A DNA stretch of 64,000 bases from Saccharopolyspora gloriosae (GCF_014203325.1 NZ_JACHIV010000001.1:2605501-2669500), one strand, 5' to 3'; shown: positions 17,042 through 26,393, numbered from the stretch's first letter. The notes: generated by a model not told the origin, from the letters alone. Numbers and translations are program-made.

Positions 17042-17710
17042 ATGGGGGACGGTTCAACGCGGGTGCTGCTCGGCGACGACCACACGATCTTCGTGGACGC
17101 GCTCGTCGCGGCGTTGTCCGCGCGCGGCTTCCCGGTGGTCGGCACGGCGGGCTCGCTGGCGGGCACGGTCGCCGCGGTGCGCAGGTTCGCACCGGACATC
17201 TGCCTGCTCGACCGGTTCTTCGGCGACGGCGACGGCGTGGCGCGGTTGGGGGAGGTCCGCGCCGCCGGTCCCGGCACGAAGATCGTGGTGCTCACCGCCG
17301 ACGGCGACGCGCACGGGGTCCGCGGCGCCTTGTCGGCGGGGGCGGCCGGATACGTGAACAAGATGTGCGGCCTGGAGATCCTGCTCGACGCGCTCGACGC
17401 GGTCGCGGCCGGGGAGACGGTCGTCTCGCTCGCCGCGACCAGGGTCCCGTCGCAGCAGCAGCGCGGCGACGCCCTCGACGCCCGCAAGCTCGCCTCCTAC
17501 TTGACCGCCCGGGAACGCGAATGCCTCGGCCTGCTCACGGAAGGGGCGCAGACGGCGACGATGGCCAAGTCCCTCGGCGTCTCCCCGACGACGGTCCGCA
17601 CACACGTGCAGGCGGTGCTCACCAAGCTCGGCGTCCACTCCCGCCTCGAAGCGGCCTCCCTCGCCCTCCGCCACGACCTCCTCGAAACCCGCACGCTCGC
17701 CGGCCGGTGA
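17042..17710 (+). CDS. NarL/LuxR-type response regulator
   Basis: 222 residues. Receiver domain with DD12-13, phospho-acceptor Asp57 (CLLDRFFGDGDG), Thr85 and Lys107 (GYVNKMCG), then a linker and a LuxR HTH (LTARERECLGLL and VSPTTVRTHVQAVLTKL). It sits directly after the sensor-less kinase at 16361, so the two form a likely two-component pair at the end of the polysaccharide locus. Its HTH is similar to that of the regulator at 14360 (both contain VRTH and KL.VHS.LEA), which suggests a duplication and perhaps overlapping targets. Start ATG 17042 follows GGGGGAG. Confidence 0.88.
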   Translation: MGDGSTRVLLGDDHTIFVDALVAALSARGFPVVGTAGSLAGTVAAVRRFAPDICLLDRFFGDGDGVARLGEVRAAGPGTKIVVLTADGDAHGVRGALSAGAAGYVNKMCGLEILLDALDAVAAGETVVSLAATRVPSQQQRGDALDARKLASYLTARERECLGLLTEGAQTATMAKSLGVSPTTVRTHVQAVLTKLGVHSRLEAASLALRHDLLETRTLAGR

Positions 17711-17754
17711 GAGGGCGACCGCAGCGCCCCGCTCACCGCCGCAACGGCGTATCA

Positions 17755-17773
17755 GCCGCGGGAAGCCCGCGGC
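17755..17773. terminator. Hairpin between convergent genes
   Basis: GCCGCGGG (17755-17762) pairs perfectly with CCCGCGGC (17766-17773) around a three-base loop, between the convergent response regulator and ThDP-enzyme genes. No T-run follows. A two-way terminator role is inferred. Confidence 0.5.
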
Positions 17774-17811
17774 GCTCGCAAGCGGAGCGCTCAGCGCCTG
17801 CGGCGGGGCCG

Positions 17812-19356
17812 TCAGGGCAGGACTGCCTCGACGAGGTGCGGACCCGGTTCCGCGTAGGCGTTCTCCAGGGCGGCGGTCAGTTCCTCGCCGGTGGTGGCGC
17901 GCACCGCGGGGACGCCGAAGCCGGTGGCCAGCGCAACCCAGTCGACGGCGGGGGCGCCGAGGTCGGTCATGCCGGTCGCCGCCGGGCCGGGTTCGCGGAC
18001 GCCGGCCCGGCCCAGCTCGGCCTCCAGGATGCGGTACCGGGAGTTCGCGCAGATCACCGTCGTCACGTCGAGCCGTTCGCGCGCCTGCGTCCAGAGCCCC
18101 TGGACGGTGTAGGCGGCGCTGCCGTCGGCCTGCAGGTTGATCACCGGGCGGTCCGGGCAGGCGAGCGCTGCCCCGGTGGCGACCGGGATGCCCATGCCGA
18201 TCGCGCCGCCGGTCAGCCCCAACTCGGTGTGCGCGGGCGCGGCGGACGCCACCGCCGGGTAGGCCGCCGCCGCGGTGACGCCCTCGTTCACGATGATCGA
18301 CCGGTCGGGCTGGCTGAGCGCGATGGCAATGGCGACGGCCTTCGCGTGCAGCTCGCCGCGCGGCGAGCGCAGCGCGGGCCGTTCCCGCACCGGCGGTTCG
18401 ACGCTGGTCGCGCCGGTGGCGTCGGCGACGGCGCCGAGCGCGTCGACGGCGTCCTCGTCGAGGTCGGCGAGCGTGTGCACTTGGACGTGCTCCGGCACCG
18501 GAACGCTGGGCTGTCCCCGATATCCGAAGAACGCCACCGGAATGCCGGTGCCGACCAGCACCAGGTGCGTGTAGTCCTGCAGCGCGGTGAGGGTGTCCTC
18601 CGGGAAGTACGGCAGCGACCGCACCGCGGGCACGTCCGGGCCGCGCTCGATGCGCGCCGGGTTGCGCTCGGCGAACACGTCACCGCCGGTCACCGCGGCG
18701 ATCCGGGCGCCCAGCCGGATCCCGTCCGCGCCGAGCGCCGCCCCGCCGAGCAGCAGCGCGGGACGACCAGGCCCGGCCAGCAACTTCGCGATGCCCGCGA
18801 CCCGGTGCCGGTCCACGGCGGCCGGCGCCGGTTCCGGTGGTACGGCGGCGGTTTCGCCCCCGTCGTCCCACATGTGGTCCGCGGCGGCGATCAGCGTCGC
18901 CGGCATCCGATCCCGCAGCGCGGCCTGGCGGGCGTCGAGGAACTCCGACGCCGCGGCGGCGGCACCGCTGGTGCGGCCCACCCATCCCGACACCGGGCGG
19001 GCCAGCGAGTCGATGTCGGCGGCCAGCGGCGGATCCGCGGCCTGGTGCCAGGTGGCGTGCTCGCCGATCACGTTGATGACGGGGGTGCGGGCGCGCCGCG
19101 CGTTGTGCAGGTTCGCGATGCCGTTGGCGAATCCCGGACCGAGGTGCAGCAGCGTCATCGCGGGACGTCCGGCCATCCGGGCGTACCCGTCGGCGGCGCC
19201 GGTCACGACGCCCTCCGCGAGACCGAGCACGGTGCGGATCCCGCCGACCGAGTCGAACGCCTCCACCAGCGGCAGCTCCGTCGTGCCGGGATTCGCGAAG
19301 CACACCGCCACACCCGCGTCCCGCGCCGCCGCGAGCAGGCTCTCCGCACCGTTCAC
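17812..19356 (-). CDS. ThDP-dependent acetolactate synthase-like / benzoylformate decarboxylase-like enzyme
   Basis: 514 residues with the three-domain fold of the POX/ALS family. The N-terminal pyrimidine domain has FANPGTTELPLVEAF and the activating Glu in GLAEGVVTGAADGYARM. A middle domain contains LLLGGAALGADG. The C-terminal ThDP domain has QADGSAAYTVQGLW followed by the Asn ligand in ICANSRY. It decarboxylates a 2-keto acid; the domain organisation resembles benzoylformate decarboxylase more than a true IlvB. No small regulatory subunit gene is adjacent, which argues against branched-chain amino acid synthesis. GTG 19356 is preferred over GTG 19371 because GGAAGGGG lies five bases before it. 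Confidence 0.82.
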   Translation of the reverse strand: MNGAESLLAAARDAGVAVCFANPGTTELPLVEAFDSVGGIRTVLGLAEGVVTGAADGYARMAGRPAMTLLHLGPGFANGIANLHNARRARTPVINVIGEHATWHQAADPPLAADIDSLARPVSGWVGRTSGAAAAASEFLDARQAALRDRMPATLIAAADHMWDDGGETAAVPPEPAPAAVDRHRVAGIAKLLAGPGRPALLLGGAALGADGIRLGARIAAVTGGDVFAERNPARIERGPDVPAVRSLPYFPEDTLTALQDYTHLVLVGTGIPVAFFGYRGQPSVPVPEHVQVHTLADLDEDAVDALGAVADATGATSVEPPVRERPALRSPRGELHAKAVAIAIALSQPDRSIIVNEGVTAAAAYPAVASAAPAHTELGLTGGAIGMGIPVATGAALACPDRPVINLQADGSAAYTVQGLWTQARERLDVTTVICANSRYRILEAELGRAGVREPGPAATGMTDLGAPAVDWVALATGFGVPAVRATTGEELTAALENAYAEPGPHLVEAVLP

Positions 19357-19473
19357 GCCATCCCCTTCCACCGACGTTTCCTCGGGTCATGCTGAACGTG
19401 GTCGGCCTCGCGGACAAGCATCAGGGGCCTCGGTAAGGTGTCGGGGGGACCTTGACGACGTGGTGGCAGGCGG

Positions 19474-20376
19474 ATGCGGAACGTGAAACTGGGGCGGCGG
19501 AGCCTGCTCTCCTTGATGGGTGCGGCGGCGACCGGTGCCGCCGTGGGCGCGTGCGGGCGATCGGAACCCGGGCAGGCCACGGCGGAGGCACCGCTGCGCA
19601 GACCGATGCCGAGGACTCCGGCGGCGACCGGGCCGGTGCTGAGCGTGGACGCGGAGCGCTCCCACTACCGGGACGGGGACGTGCAGCTCATGTTCGCGTT
19701 CCCGACCGGCCTGGAGCGCACCGAGAACCTGCCGATCGTGCTGTACCTGCACGGCAGGGACGGGATGAGCCCGACGCCGATCCCGTACGAGACGCTGAGC
19801 AAGCTGGAGACGGAGTACGCCAACGGGGCGCTGCCGCCGTTCGGCCTGCTCGCGGTGGACGGCGGGTTCAACTCGTACTGGAACGACGGCTCCGCCAACG
19901 GCGACCTCATGAGCATGCTGCTCGAAGAGGTCCCGGCGTGGCTGCGCGCCCGGCGGCTCGGCGACCGCGACGGCCTGCCCTTCGCCGTCGCCGGAATATC
20001 GACCGGCGGTTTCGGCGCGTTGAACTACGCCGCCGAGCGCACCGAGGTGGGGCTGCCCGTCGAAGCAGCCGCACTGCTGGCGCCCGCGCTGCCGGTGACC
20101 TGGGAGCACATGCAGGAGAAGGGCGTGTTCGCCACCGAGCAGGACTGGATCGAGACGGACCCGCTGCACCACACCGAGCAGCTGGGCGACGTCCCGGTCG
20201 GCGTCTGGATCGGTGACGCCGACGTGTACCTGGAAGGCGCGGAACGCCTCGCGCAGGAGTACCCGAACACCCCGGTCCTGTCGGTGCTGCCCGGCAACCA
20301 CGACGCGACCGTGTTCGACGTCGTCGGCGCGGACATGCTGCGGTTCCTCGGAACGGGAGTGCCGGCCGAAGGCTGA
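19474..20376 (+). CDS. Exported alpha/beta-hydrolase esterase (lipoprotein)
   Basis: 300 residues. Twin arginines in LGRRSLLSLMG and a lipobox-like VGAC with Cys27 suggest Tat export and lipid anchoring. The mature part is an alpha/beta hydrolase related to esterase D / antigen 85-like proteins. It has the HGRDG oxyanion region, nucleophile Ser176 in GISTGG, an acid near Asp248-250 (IGDAD) and His276 (GNHDATVF). It may deacylate a cell-surface substrate. It stands divergent from the ThDP enzyme and convergent with the pyruvyl-transferase-like gene 14 bases away. Extracellular modification of the nearby polymer is possible but unproven. Confidence 0.78.
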   Translation: MRNVKLGRRSLLSLMGAAATGAAVGACGRSEPGQATAEAPLRRPMPRTPAATGPVLSVDAERSHYRDGDVQLMFAFPTGLERTENLPIVLYLHGRDGMSPTPIPYETLSKLETEYANGALPPFGLLAVDGGFNSYWNDGSANGDLMSMLLEEVPAWLRARRLGDRDGLPFAVAGISTGGFGALNYAAERTEVGLPVEAAALLAPALPVTWEHMQEKGVFATEQDWIETDPLHHTEQLGDVPVGVWIGDADVYLEGAERLAQEYPNTPVLSVLPGNHDATVFDVVGADMLRFLGTGVPAEG

Positions 20377-20390
20377 CCCGCCGAACGGGC

Positions 20391-21302
20391 TCACCCGGGC
20401 GTGCGCAGGTGCTCGACGAGGTCCGAGAGCTGCCGCTGCCCGGACTCCGCGGCGTGCGCGGCGCGGGTCAGCGCCTGCTCCCGCGCCTCCGGGCCGAGGC
20501 ACCACTGCCACCGCCGGTCGAGGACCGCGCCCGCGTGCCCGTCGCCGCCGGAGATCAGCTCCTCGCTGGAGAGCACCGCGGGCCACTGCCAGGCCACGCC
20601 CTGCGCGGACACCTTCCCGCCGCCGGCGACCGGATCCACGGCCAGCGCCGGAACGCCCTGCGCGAGCGCGAAGACCAGGCCGTGCAGGCGGGAGGTCACC
20701 ACCGCGTCGGCGCGGGCCAGCACCGCCGCGAACTGGTCGACCGTGGAGCACACCCGGGCGTTGACCCGATCCAGCCGCGGATCGATCGGCATCGGCGCGA
20801 AATCGGTGCGGGCGATCCAGTTCAGCACGTACCGGTGCACGCTGTCGTGCCTGCGCAGCGGGCCGTACTCGCGGCGGCCGTGGGACACCACGATCGCCGC
20901 GACCGGGGTCGGGCTGATCGAGGCGCTCGCGGCGAGGTCCCGCGACGCGGGCAGCAGCGGGCGGTCGCGGGCCAGCACGGAGCCGAAGCCCTGCACGGCG
21001 GTGGAGCGCTCGTCGATGACGGTGACGCCGACCGCGATGCGCCTGCACCGGTCGTAGCGCAGGTGCAGGTCGTCGAGCTGCCTGCCGTGCGCGGGGCCGC
21101 CGACGAACACCAGGTCGGTGTACTTGTCGGGGGCCGCGTCGTCGAGGGTCAGCGAGCCGGGGGCCAGCACCGGGCTCCACGCCGTGTCGCACGGAATTCC
21201 GGCGGTGGTCAGCGCTATCTCCACCCGGCGCATCGCCGCCACGTCACCGGCGTTGACCTCGGCGTGCAGGAAGCTGGGCCAGCCCGTGATCAGTACCCGC
21301 AC
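20391..21302 (-). CDS. Polysaccharide pyruvyl transferase family protein
   Basis: 303 residues with the CsaB/WcaK-like layout. An N-terminal VRVLITGWPSFLHAEVNAGDV strand is followed by VGVTVIDERSTAVQGFGSVLARD and the C-terminal ADAVVTSRLHGLVFALAQGVPALAVDP, where the SRLHG signature is the best marker of the family. Such enzymes transfer pyruvate from PEP to a sugar hydroxyl of a surface polysaccharide. GTG 21302 is chosen because GAGGGGG lies six bases before it; a longer frame upstream has no support. It fits the polysaccharide genes a few kilobases away. The 240 bases upstream to 21541 hold no recognised gene. Confidence 0.78.
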   Translation of the reverse strand: MRVLITGWPSFLHAEVNAGDVAAMRRVEIALTTAGIPCDTAWSPVLAPGSLTLDDAAPDKYTDLVFVGGPAHGRQLDDLHLRYDRCRRIAVGVTVIDERSTAVQGFGSVLARDRPLLPASRDLAASASISPTPVAAIVVSHGRREYGPLRRHDSVHRYVLNWIARTDFAPMPIDPRLDRVNARVCSTVDQFAAVLARADAVVTSRLHGLVFALAQGVPALAVDPVAGGGKVSAQGVAWQWPAVLSSEELISGGDGHAGAVLDRRWQWCLGPEAREQALTRAAHAAESGQRQLSDLVEHLRTPG

Positions 21303-21541
21303 GTGAGCCCCCTCATCGACGTCCCCGCCTCCCCGAGGTGCCCGGCGGCGGCCTCGTCCAACCGCGAGCGCCCCGCATCCGGGGTGAGCTCGCTCGCACT
21401 CCGGCGCGGTTTTCCCCCACTCGCGCCACAACCGTGCTCCCGCGCCTCAGCGCCTGCCGGACCAGGACTTTCGGCCGTGTCGCCGTAGTGCCCGGCTGGC
21501 AGTATCGGCGACCGCACTGACCACTCGGGGGAGGAAGACTC

Positions 21542-21742
21542 ATGCACGCGAAACCCACGCCACAACAAGCGGATGCGCACGAGCCGACTCCGCAGGAACG
21601 GGCGCGGGCGGTGCGCGCCACCGCGCACCACGCGCAGGACGCCGACCAGCTGGCAGAGCTGCTGGACATGCTGGGGCTCGCTCCGGAAGAGGGAAATCCG
21701 ATACCGCAGGCGAGATCCGGCGGTCCTGCCTCAGCCGCGTGA
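21542..21742 (+). CDS. Small hypothetical protein, 66 residues
   Basis: A short gene with a strong GGGGGAGGAAGA site five to six bases before ATG 21542 and codon use like its neighbours. The protein is soluble and acidic in its second half. It has a helical centre (RAVRATAHHAQDADQLAELLDMLGL) and a Pro/Gly/Ala-rich tail. No known domain is recognised. It resembles the many small conserved actinobacterial proteins with an AELLDMLGL-type helix. It stands alone, with 184 bases before the next gene. Confidence 0.6.
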   Translation: MHAKPTPQQADAHEPTPQERARAVRATAHHAQDADQLAELLDMLGLAPEEGNPIPQARSGGPASAA

Positions 21743-21926
21743 CCCGGTGGTCGCGGCACCGGTCCGAATCCGGTGTCGCGACCGTCCCGGCGGCATCGCT
21801 CGCGACCTCCGGGGCGCTCGGCCACTCCGGTGAATTCCCTCGCTCTACGCCGGACCGCTGCGTTAGGTTCCCGTTGAGAGGCAGGGAATGCGGCACTGCG
21901 GACGACCGGCGCGAGCGGATGGCGAC

Positions 21927-23549
21927 ATGCGAGCTTCTTCGACCTCCGATGCCGGGGGCCCGATCGACGTCGACGCGGTGGTGATCGGAGCCGGGTTCGC
22001 CGGGCTCTACATGCTCCACGAACTGCGGTCGCGCGGTTTCTCGGTTCGCGTGCTGGAAGCCGGTTCGGACGTCGGCGGAACCTGGTACTGGAACCGCTAC
22101 CCCGGCGCTCGCTGCGACATCGAGAGCGTCGACTACTCGTATTCGTTCTCCGAGTCGCTGCAACAGGAATGGGAGTGGTCGGAGCGATATCCGGCCCAGC
22201 CCGAGCTCCTGCGCTACCTCTCGCACGTCGCGGACCGGTTCGACCTGCGCCGCGACATCACGTTCGACGCGCGGGTCACGGCCGCGCACTTCGACGAGGC
22301 CGCCGCGTGCTGGACGGTGCACGCGCCCGGACTGCCGCCGGTGGTGAGCCGGTTCTGCATCATGGCGACCGGATGCCTGTCGGTGCCGCAGGTTCCGGAG
22401 TTGGCCGGACTGGACGACTTCCAGGGTCCTGTGCACCACACCGGGACCTGGCCGGAGTCCGATGTGGACTTCACCGGCCGCGCCGTCGGCGTGATCGGGA
22501 CCGGATCGTCGGGGATCCAATCGATCCCGGTGATCGCTCGGCAGGCCGCGCGGCTGACGGTGTTCCAGCGGACGCCGAACTTCTCCGTGCCCGCCTTCAA
22601 CGGCCCGCTCGACCCGGACGAGGTCCGCGAGATCAAGGCGAACTACTCGCACCGGCGCCGGGCGAATCGGGCCAGCGTGGCCGGCTTGGAGTGGGCCGCG
22701 AACGAGCAGCACACCTTCGACGTGGACGAGCACCAGCGGCGCCGCGAGTTCGAGAACCGATGGAGACGCGGCGGTTTCCACCTGCTCGGTGCTTACGCCG
22801 ACATCAGGACCGACCAGCGGGCCAACGACGAAGTCGCGGAATTCGTGCGCGGCAAGATCCGGGAAGCCGTGCACGACCCGGCCACCGCCGAGGCGTTGCT
22901 GCCTTACGAACATCCGCTGGGCTCCAAACGGGTCTGCGTGGACACCGGCTACTTCGAGACCTACAACTACGACCACGTGGCGCTCGTCGACCTCCGGAAG
23001 AGTCCACTGGAGACGGTCACGGCGCGGGGCGTGCGCGCGGGCGGGGTGGAGCACGAGCTGGATGCGCTGGTGCTGGCGACCGGGTTCGACGCGATGACCG
23101 GGGCGCTCAACCGCATCGACGTGCGGGGCCGGGACGGCTACGAGCTCGCCGAGGAGTGGAGCGGCGGACCGGCCACCTACCTGGGCCTGGGCTCGGCGGG
23201 ATTCCCGAACATGTTCGTCCTCGCCGGCCCCGGCAGTCCATCGGTACTGGTCAACATGGTCACGGCCATCGAGCAGCACGTGCAGTGGACCGCCACCTGC
23301 CTGGAACACCTGCGCCGCAACGGTTACCGCAGCATCGAGGCCACCGAGCAGGCCCAGCACGACTGGGTCGAGCACGTGCGCGAACTCGCGGCCGAGACCC
23401 TGTTCTCGAAGGCGGCGTCCTGGTACCTCGGGGCGAACGTCCCCGGCAAGCAGCAGGTCTTCATGCCTTACGTCGGCGGACTCGACGTCTACGAAGAGAT
23501 CTGCGAGGCGGTGGCCGCCGACGACTACCGCGGCTTCGACCTGGAGTGA
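21927..23549 (+). CDS. Flavin monooxygenase, Baeyer-Villiger type
   Basis: 540 residues, the usual size of class B Baeyer-Villiger monooxygenases. FAD Rossmann motif VIGAGFAGLYMLHEL, then GGTWYWNRYPGARCDIES. The family fingerprint F-x-G-x-x-x-H-T-G-x-W-P is present as FQGPVHHTGTWP, and the NADPH motif GVIGTGSSGIQS follows. The C-terminal half has VLATGFDAMTGAL. It inserts oxygen next to a ketone carbonyl, with cyclohexanone/acetone monooxygenase-like relatives; the substrate is unknown. ATG 21927 gives the typical N-terminus, and an upstream ATG at 21888 would add 13 residues. It is a single gene, convergent with the peptidase at 23568. Confidence 0.88.
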   Translation: MRASSTSDAGGPIDVDAVVIGAGFAGLYMLHELRSRGFSVRVLEAGSDVGGTWYWNRYPGARCDIESVDYSYSFSESLQQEWEWSERYPAQPELLRYLSHVADRFDLRRDITFDARVTAAHFDEAAACWTVHAPGLPPVVSRFCIMATGCLSVPQVPELAGLDDFQGPVHHTGTWPESDVDFTGRAVGVIGTGSSGIQSIPVIARQAARLTVFQRTPNFSVPAFNGPLDPDEVREIKANYSHRRRANRASVAGLEWAANEQHTFDVDEHQRRREFENRWRRGGFHLLGAYADIRTDQRANDEVAEFVRGKIREAVHDPATAEALLPYEHPLGSKRVCVDTGYFETYNYDHVALVDLRKSPLETVTARGVRAGGVEHELDALVLATGFDAMTGALNRIDVRGRDGYELAEEWSGGPATYLGLGSAGFPNMFVLAGPGSPSVLVNMVTAIEQHVQWTATCLEHLRRNGYRSIEATEQAQHDWVEHVRELAAETLFSKAASWYLGANVPGKQQVFMPYVGGLDVYEEICEAVAADDYRGFDLE

Positions 23550-23567
23550 CCTCGTGCGCCGGATCGG

Positions 23568-24224
23568 TCACGGGAGTTCGAAGTGCTGGTAGTCCTTGGG
23601 GTCGTGCCAGCCGCCGCCCCAGGCCCAGCCCGCTTCGGTGAACACCCGCACGGCGGCGTCGCCCTCGTGCAGCATCCCCGGATCCGTCCGGGTGCGGTCC
23701 AGGTAAGGACGCGCCGTGGCGGGCTGGAGTTCACCGTCGGTGCTGATGTACGGGTTGACCAGCGGATTGATGTCGATGGCGCGCCCGTAGGCGTGCTGCG
23801 ACCAGCTGCCGCTGCCGCTGATGCCGCGGCAGCTGAACGCGGAGGTGTTGTCGTCGCGCATCGACAGCTCGTCGGAGGCGTCCTGGTATTCCCCGGCCGG
23901 GCGCATCCGCTCGACGGGGAACCGCAGCTCGTGGAGGCGGGCGAACGCGGCGATGGTCTGCGGCACCCGGTCCTCGTGCACGATGAGCCGCCCGGTGCGC
24001 TCGCGGCCGTCCATGCCGACGTGGCTCAGCCGCAGCAGCCGCAACCGGTCCGGGGCGACGGGGCATTCGGGCCGCCAGCTCGGGCCGAGTTCGGCCGCGT
24101 CGACCCGGTGCACGCTGGAGGTGAACTCCGGCGCGGGTGCGCTCGCGGGAGGTTGCGGATTTCCGCACTGCGCGGTCGATGCGGCGAGCGCGCACGCGAG
24201 CAGCGCGGCGTGGGACTTCCTCAT
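23568..24224 (-). CDS. Exported M15-type peptidase (D-Ala-D-Ala carboxypeptidase family)
   Basis: 218 residues. A Sec-type signal (residues 1-20) ends in a cysteine at 20, but AQC is not a good lipobox, so it may be secreted rather than lipidated. The M15 metal site is visible: SxxxxHxxGxAxDxNP as SQHAYGRAIDINP with His144 and Asp151, and DYQHFEL with His214. This is the VanY/L-Ala-D-Glu peptidase group that trims peptidoglycan stem peptides. It lacks a separate wall-binding domain. Confidence 0.83.
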   Translation of the reverse strand: MRKSHAALLACALAASTAQCGNPQPPASAPAPEFTSSVHRVDAAELGPSWRPECPVAPDRLRLLRLSHVGMDGRERTGRLIVHEDRVPQTIAAFARLHELRFPVERMRPAGEYQDASDELSMRDDNTSAFSCRGISGSGSWSQHAYGRAIDINPLVNPYISTDGELQPATARPYLDRTRTDPGMLHEGDAAVRVFTEAGWAWGGGWHDPKDYQHFELP

Positions 24225-24673
24225 GGCGGCTCCCTCACTTCCCGGTCGACCGCCAGTGTGCGGGTGCGTCGGCGCCGATTCGACCGCTGGGAAAGGAGAA
24301 GATCCGCACGAAAGTGGTCATCGGAGGTGTTCTTGTGTTGCGAATGGACAGTCCGCGGTTCACGATCTCGTTGTGGGATCAGCGGTCGCGGAATCCGGAA
24401 TTCGCAGTCCGGCCCCGAAACGGACGCATTCCGGTGCCGCGACGGTGTTCTGAGCACCAGCGGACGGCCAGGCCCCGAACCGTCGCCGTCGCCGCCGGCC
24501 CACCTGTTGGAGAGCGGAGGTCGTGACTCCCGAACGACCTCCGCCTCCAGCGCGCCGGGAATCCCGCTGCGGCGCCACCGGAATCAACCGGACGCGAGCG
24601 GAATCGCGGTGGTCTCCCGGAATTCGAGAACCTCGACGTTCAGCCGGACGAACTCGTTCTCGGTGAGTTCATC
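24225..24673. other. Gene-poor stretch with a hairpin
   Basis: 449 bases between the M15 gene and the TetR gene. No convincing gene is seen: short frames here lack ribosome sites. GCGGAGGTCGT (24514-24524) pairs perfectly with ACGACCTCCGC (24534-24544) and may end the leftward TetR transcript. The M15 promoter should lie just above 24225. Downstream of the TetR stop the same frame continues open for 29 codons (to about 24587) without a start codon. Confidence 0.4.
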
Positions 24674-25282
24674 TCAATTCTTGCGCAGTCCGTCGAACGC
24701 GACGGCCACGACCAGGTCCGCGAGTTCCTCCGCGCCAATGCCGCCGCGCGGCCGATACCACTCGACCAGCGAGTTCACCATGCCGAACAGCAGGCGCCCG
24801 ACGGTGGCGGCGTCGAACTCGGGCCGGAGGTCGCCGTCGCGGACCGCTTCGGCGACGAGGTCGGTGATCAGCTGGTCGAACTCCCGGCGGCGGGCCAGCG
24901 CGGCGCGTTCCACCTTGGTGTTGCCGCGCACCCGCAGCAGCAGCGTCACGAACGGCAGCCGGTCCACCAGTACCAGGACGCTGCCGCGCACCAGGTGCTC
25001 CAGCCGCTGCACGGCGCTCTCGTCCCGCGCGCGGGCGGCCGTGGCGGTCGCGAACAGCCCGTCCAGCGCCCGGTCGACGGCGAGCCGCAGCAGCTCCTCC
25101 TTGCTGGGCACGTGGTGGTAGATGGCGGACTTGCTGATGCCGAGCTTGCGGGACAGGTCCTCCATGCTGGTCCCGTCGTAGCCGCGCTCGTTGAACAGCC
25201 GCACCGCCACGGCCAGCAGGGACTCCAGGTCGTAGCCGGGGCGACCGCGCTTGGCGGCGCGCGCCGGTGGTGCCGTCGTCAT
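24674..25282 (-). CDS. TetR family transcriptional regulator
   Basis: 202 residues. N-terminal HTH at about residues 38-62 (TSMEDLSRKLGISKSAIYHHVPSKEELL), preceded by the usual helix AVRLFNERGYDG, then a helical ligand-binding domain. An ARAAKRGRPG basic arm precedes the HTH. ATG 25282 is used; no ribosome site is obvious. A TAATCC-like -10 box lies five bases before the ATG (25288-25293 on the reverse strand), so the transcript may be leaderless. It is divergent from the alkyltransferase operon across 135 bases, and could control itself or that operon. The ligand is unknown. Confidence 0.85.
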   Translation of the reverse strand: MTTAPPARAAKRGRPGYDLESLLAVAVRLFNERGYDGTSMEDLSRKLGISKSAIYHHVPSKEELLRLAVDRALDGLFATATAARARDESAVQRLEHLVRGSVLVLVDRLPFVTLLLRVRGNTKVERAALARRREFDQLITDLVAEAVRDGDLRPEFDAATVGRLLFGMVNSLVEWYRPRGGIGAEELADLVVAVAFDGLRKN

Positions 25283-25417
25283 GCGGTGGATTATTCCAGT
25301 ACGCAATGTCCGACCGATCATGTCTCCTCGACCTCGGGCGAGTCGGAGGGGCTCACGTTCGGGGCGCGGCGCGCGTCTGCATAGTGGTAAGCGCAGGCGC
25401 GGAGAGGGGAGCCGATC

Positions 25418-25915
<498 letters not shown>

Positions 25916-25916
25916 G

Positions 25917-26393
25917 ATGACCCCGTTCGAGCGGATCGTCACCGAGCACGGACCGGTGGTGCTGCGGGTGTGCCGGGCCGTGGTGGGCCCGGACGACGCC
26001 GAGGACGCCTGGTCGGAGACGTTCCTGGCCGCGCTGCGGTCCTATCCGCGGCTTGACCCGGGAGCCAACGTGCAGGCGTGGCTCGTCACGATCGCGCACC
26101 GCAAGGCCATCGACATCACCCGCGCGCGGGCGCGCCGCCCGGTGAGCGTCGAGCACGTCCCCGAACGGCCCGCCGTGGACGGGCTGCCGCGCGAACCCGA
26201 CCCGGTGTGGGCGGCGTTGCGGGAGCTGCCCGACAAGCAGCGGCAGGCGGTGGCCTACCACCACGTCGCGGGCCTGCCCTACCGGGAGATCGCCGAGCTC
26301 GTCGGCGGCAGCACGGAGGCCGCGCGCCGGGCCGCGGCCGACGGCATCGCCCGGCTGCGCGCCACCATCGGCACGGAGGAGGGGAAGTTGTGA
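25917..26393 (+). CDS. ECF-type RNA polymerase sigma factor
   Basis: 158 residues: region 2 (VLRVCRAVVGPDDAEDAWSETFLAAL, then ANVQAWLVTIAHRKAIDITRAR) and region 4 (LRELPDKQRQAVAYHHVAGLPYREIAELVG and AARRAAADGIARLR). It directs RNA polymerase to a small regulon, probably including DNA-repair genes. It lies one base after ogt and overlaps the next alkyltransferase by four bases (GTGA), so all three are made together. No typical anti-sigma (zinc-finger or membrane) gene is nearby, which leaves open how its activity is held back. Confidence 0.87.
   Translation: MTPFERIVTEHGPVVLRVCRAVVGPDDAEDAWSETFLAALRSYPRLDPGANVQAWLVTIAHRKAIDITRARARRPVSVEHVPERPAVDGLPREPDPVWAALRELPDKQRQAVAYHHVAGLPYREIAELVGGSTEAARRAAADGIARLRATIGTEEGKL

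Noticed and set aside
21540-23375. Leftward 611-codon frame opposite the monooxygenase
   Set aside because: No domain and no ribosome site; complementary-frame artefact.
24137-24526. Rightward 129-codon frame in the gap before TetR
   Set aside because: Starts inside the antisense of the peptidase gene, no ribosome site, no recognisable domain.
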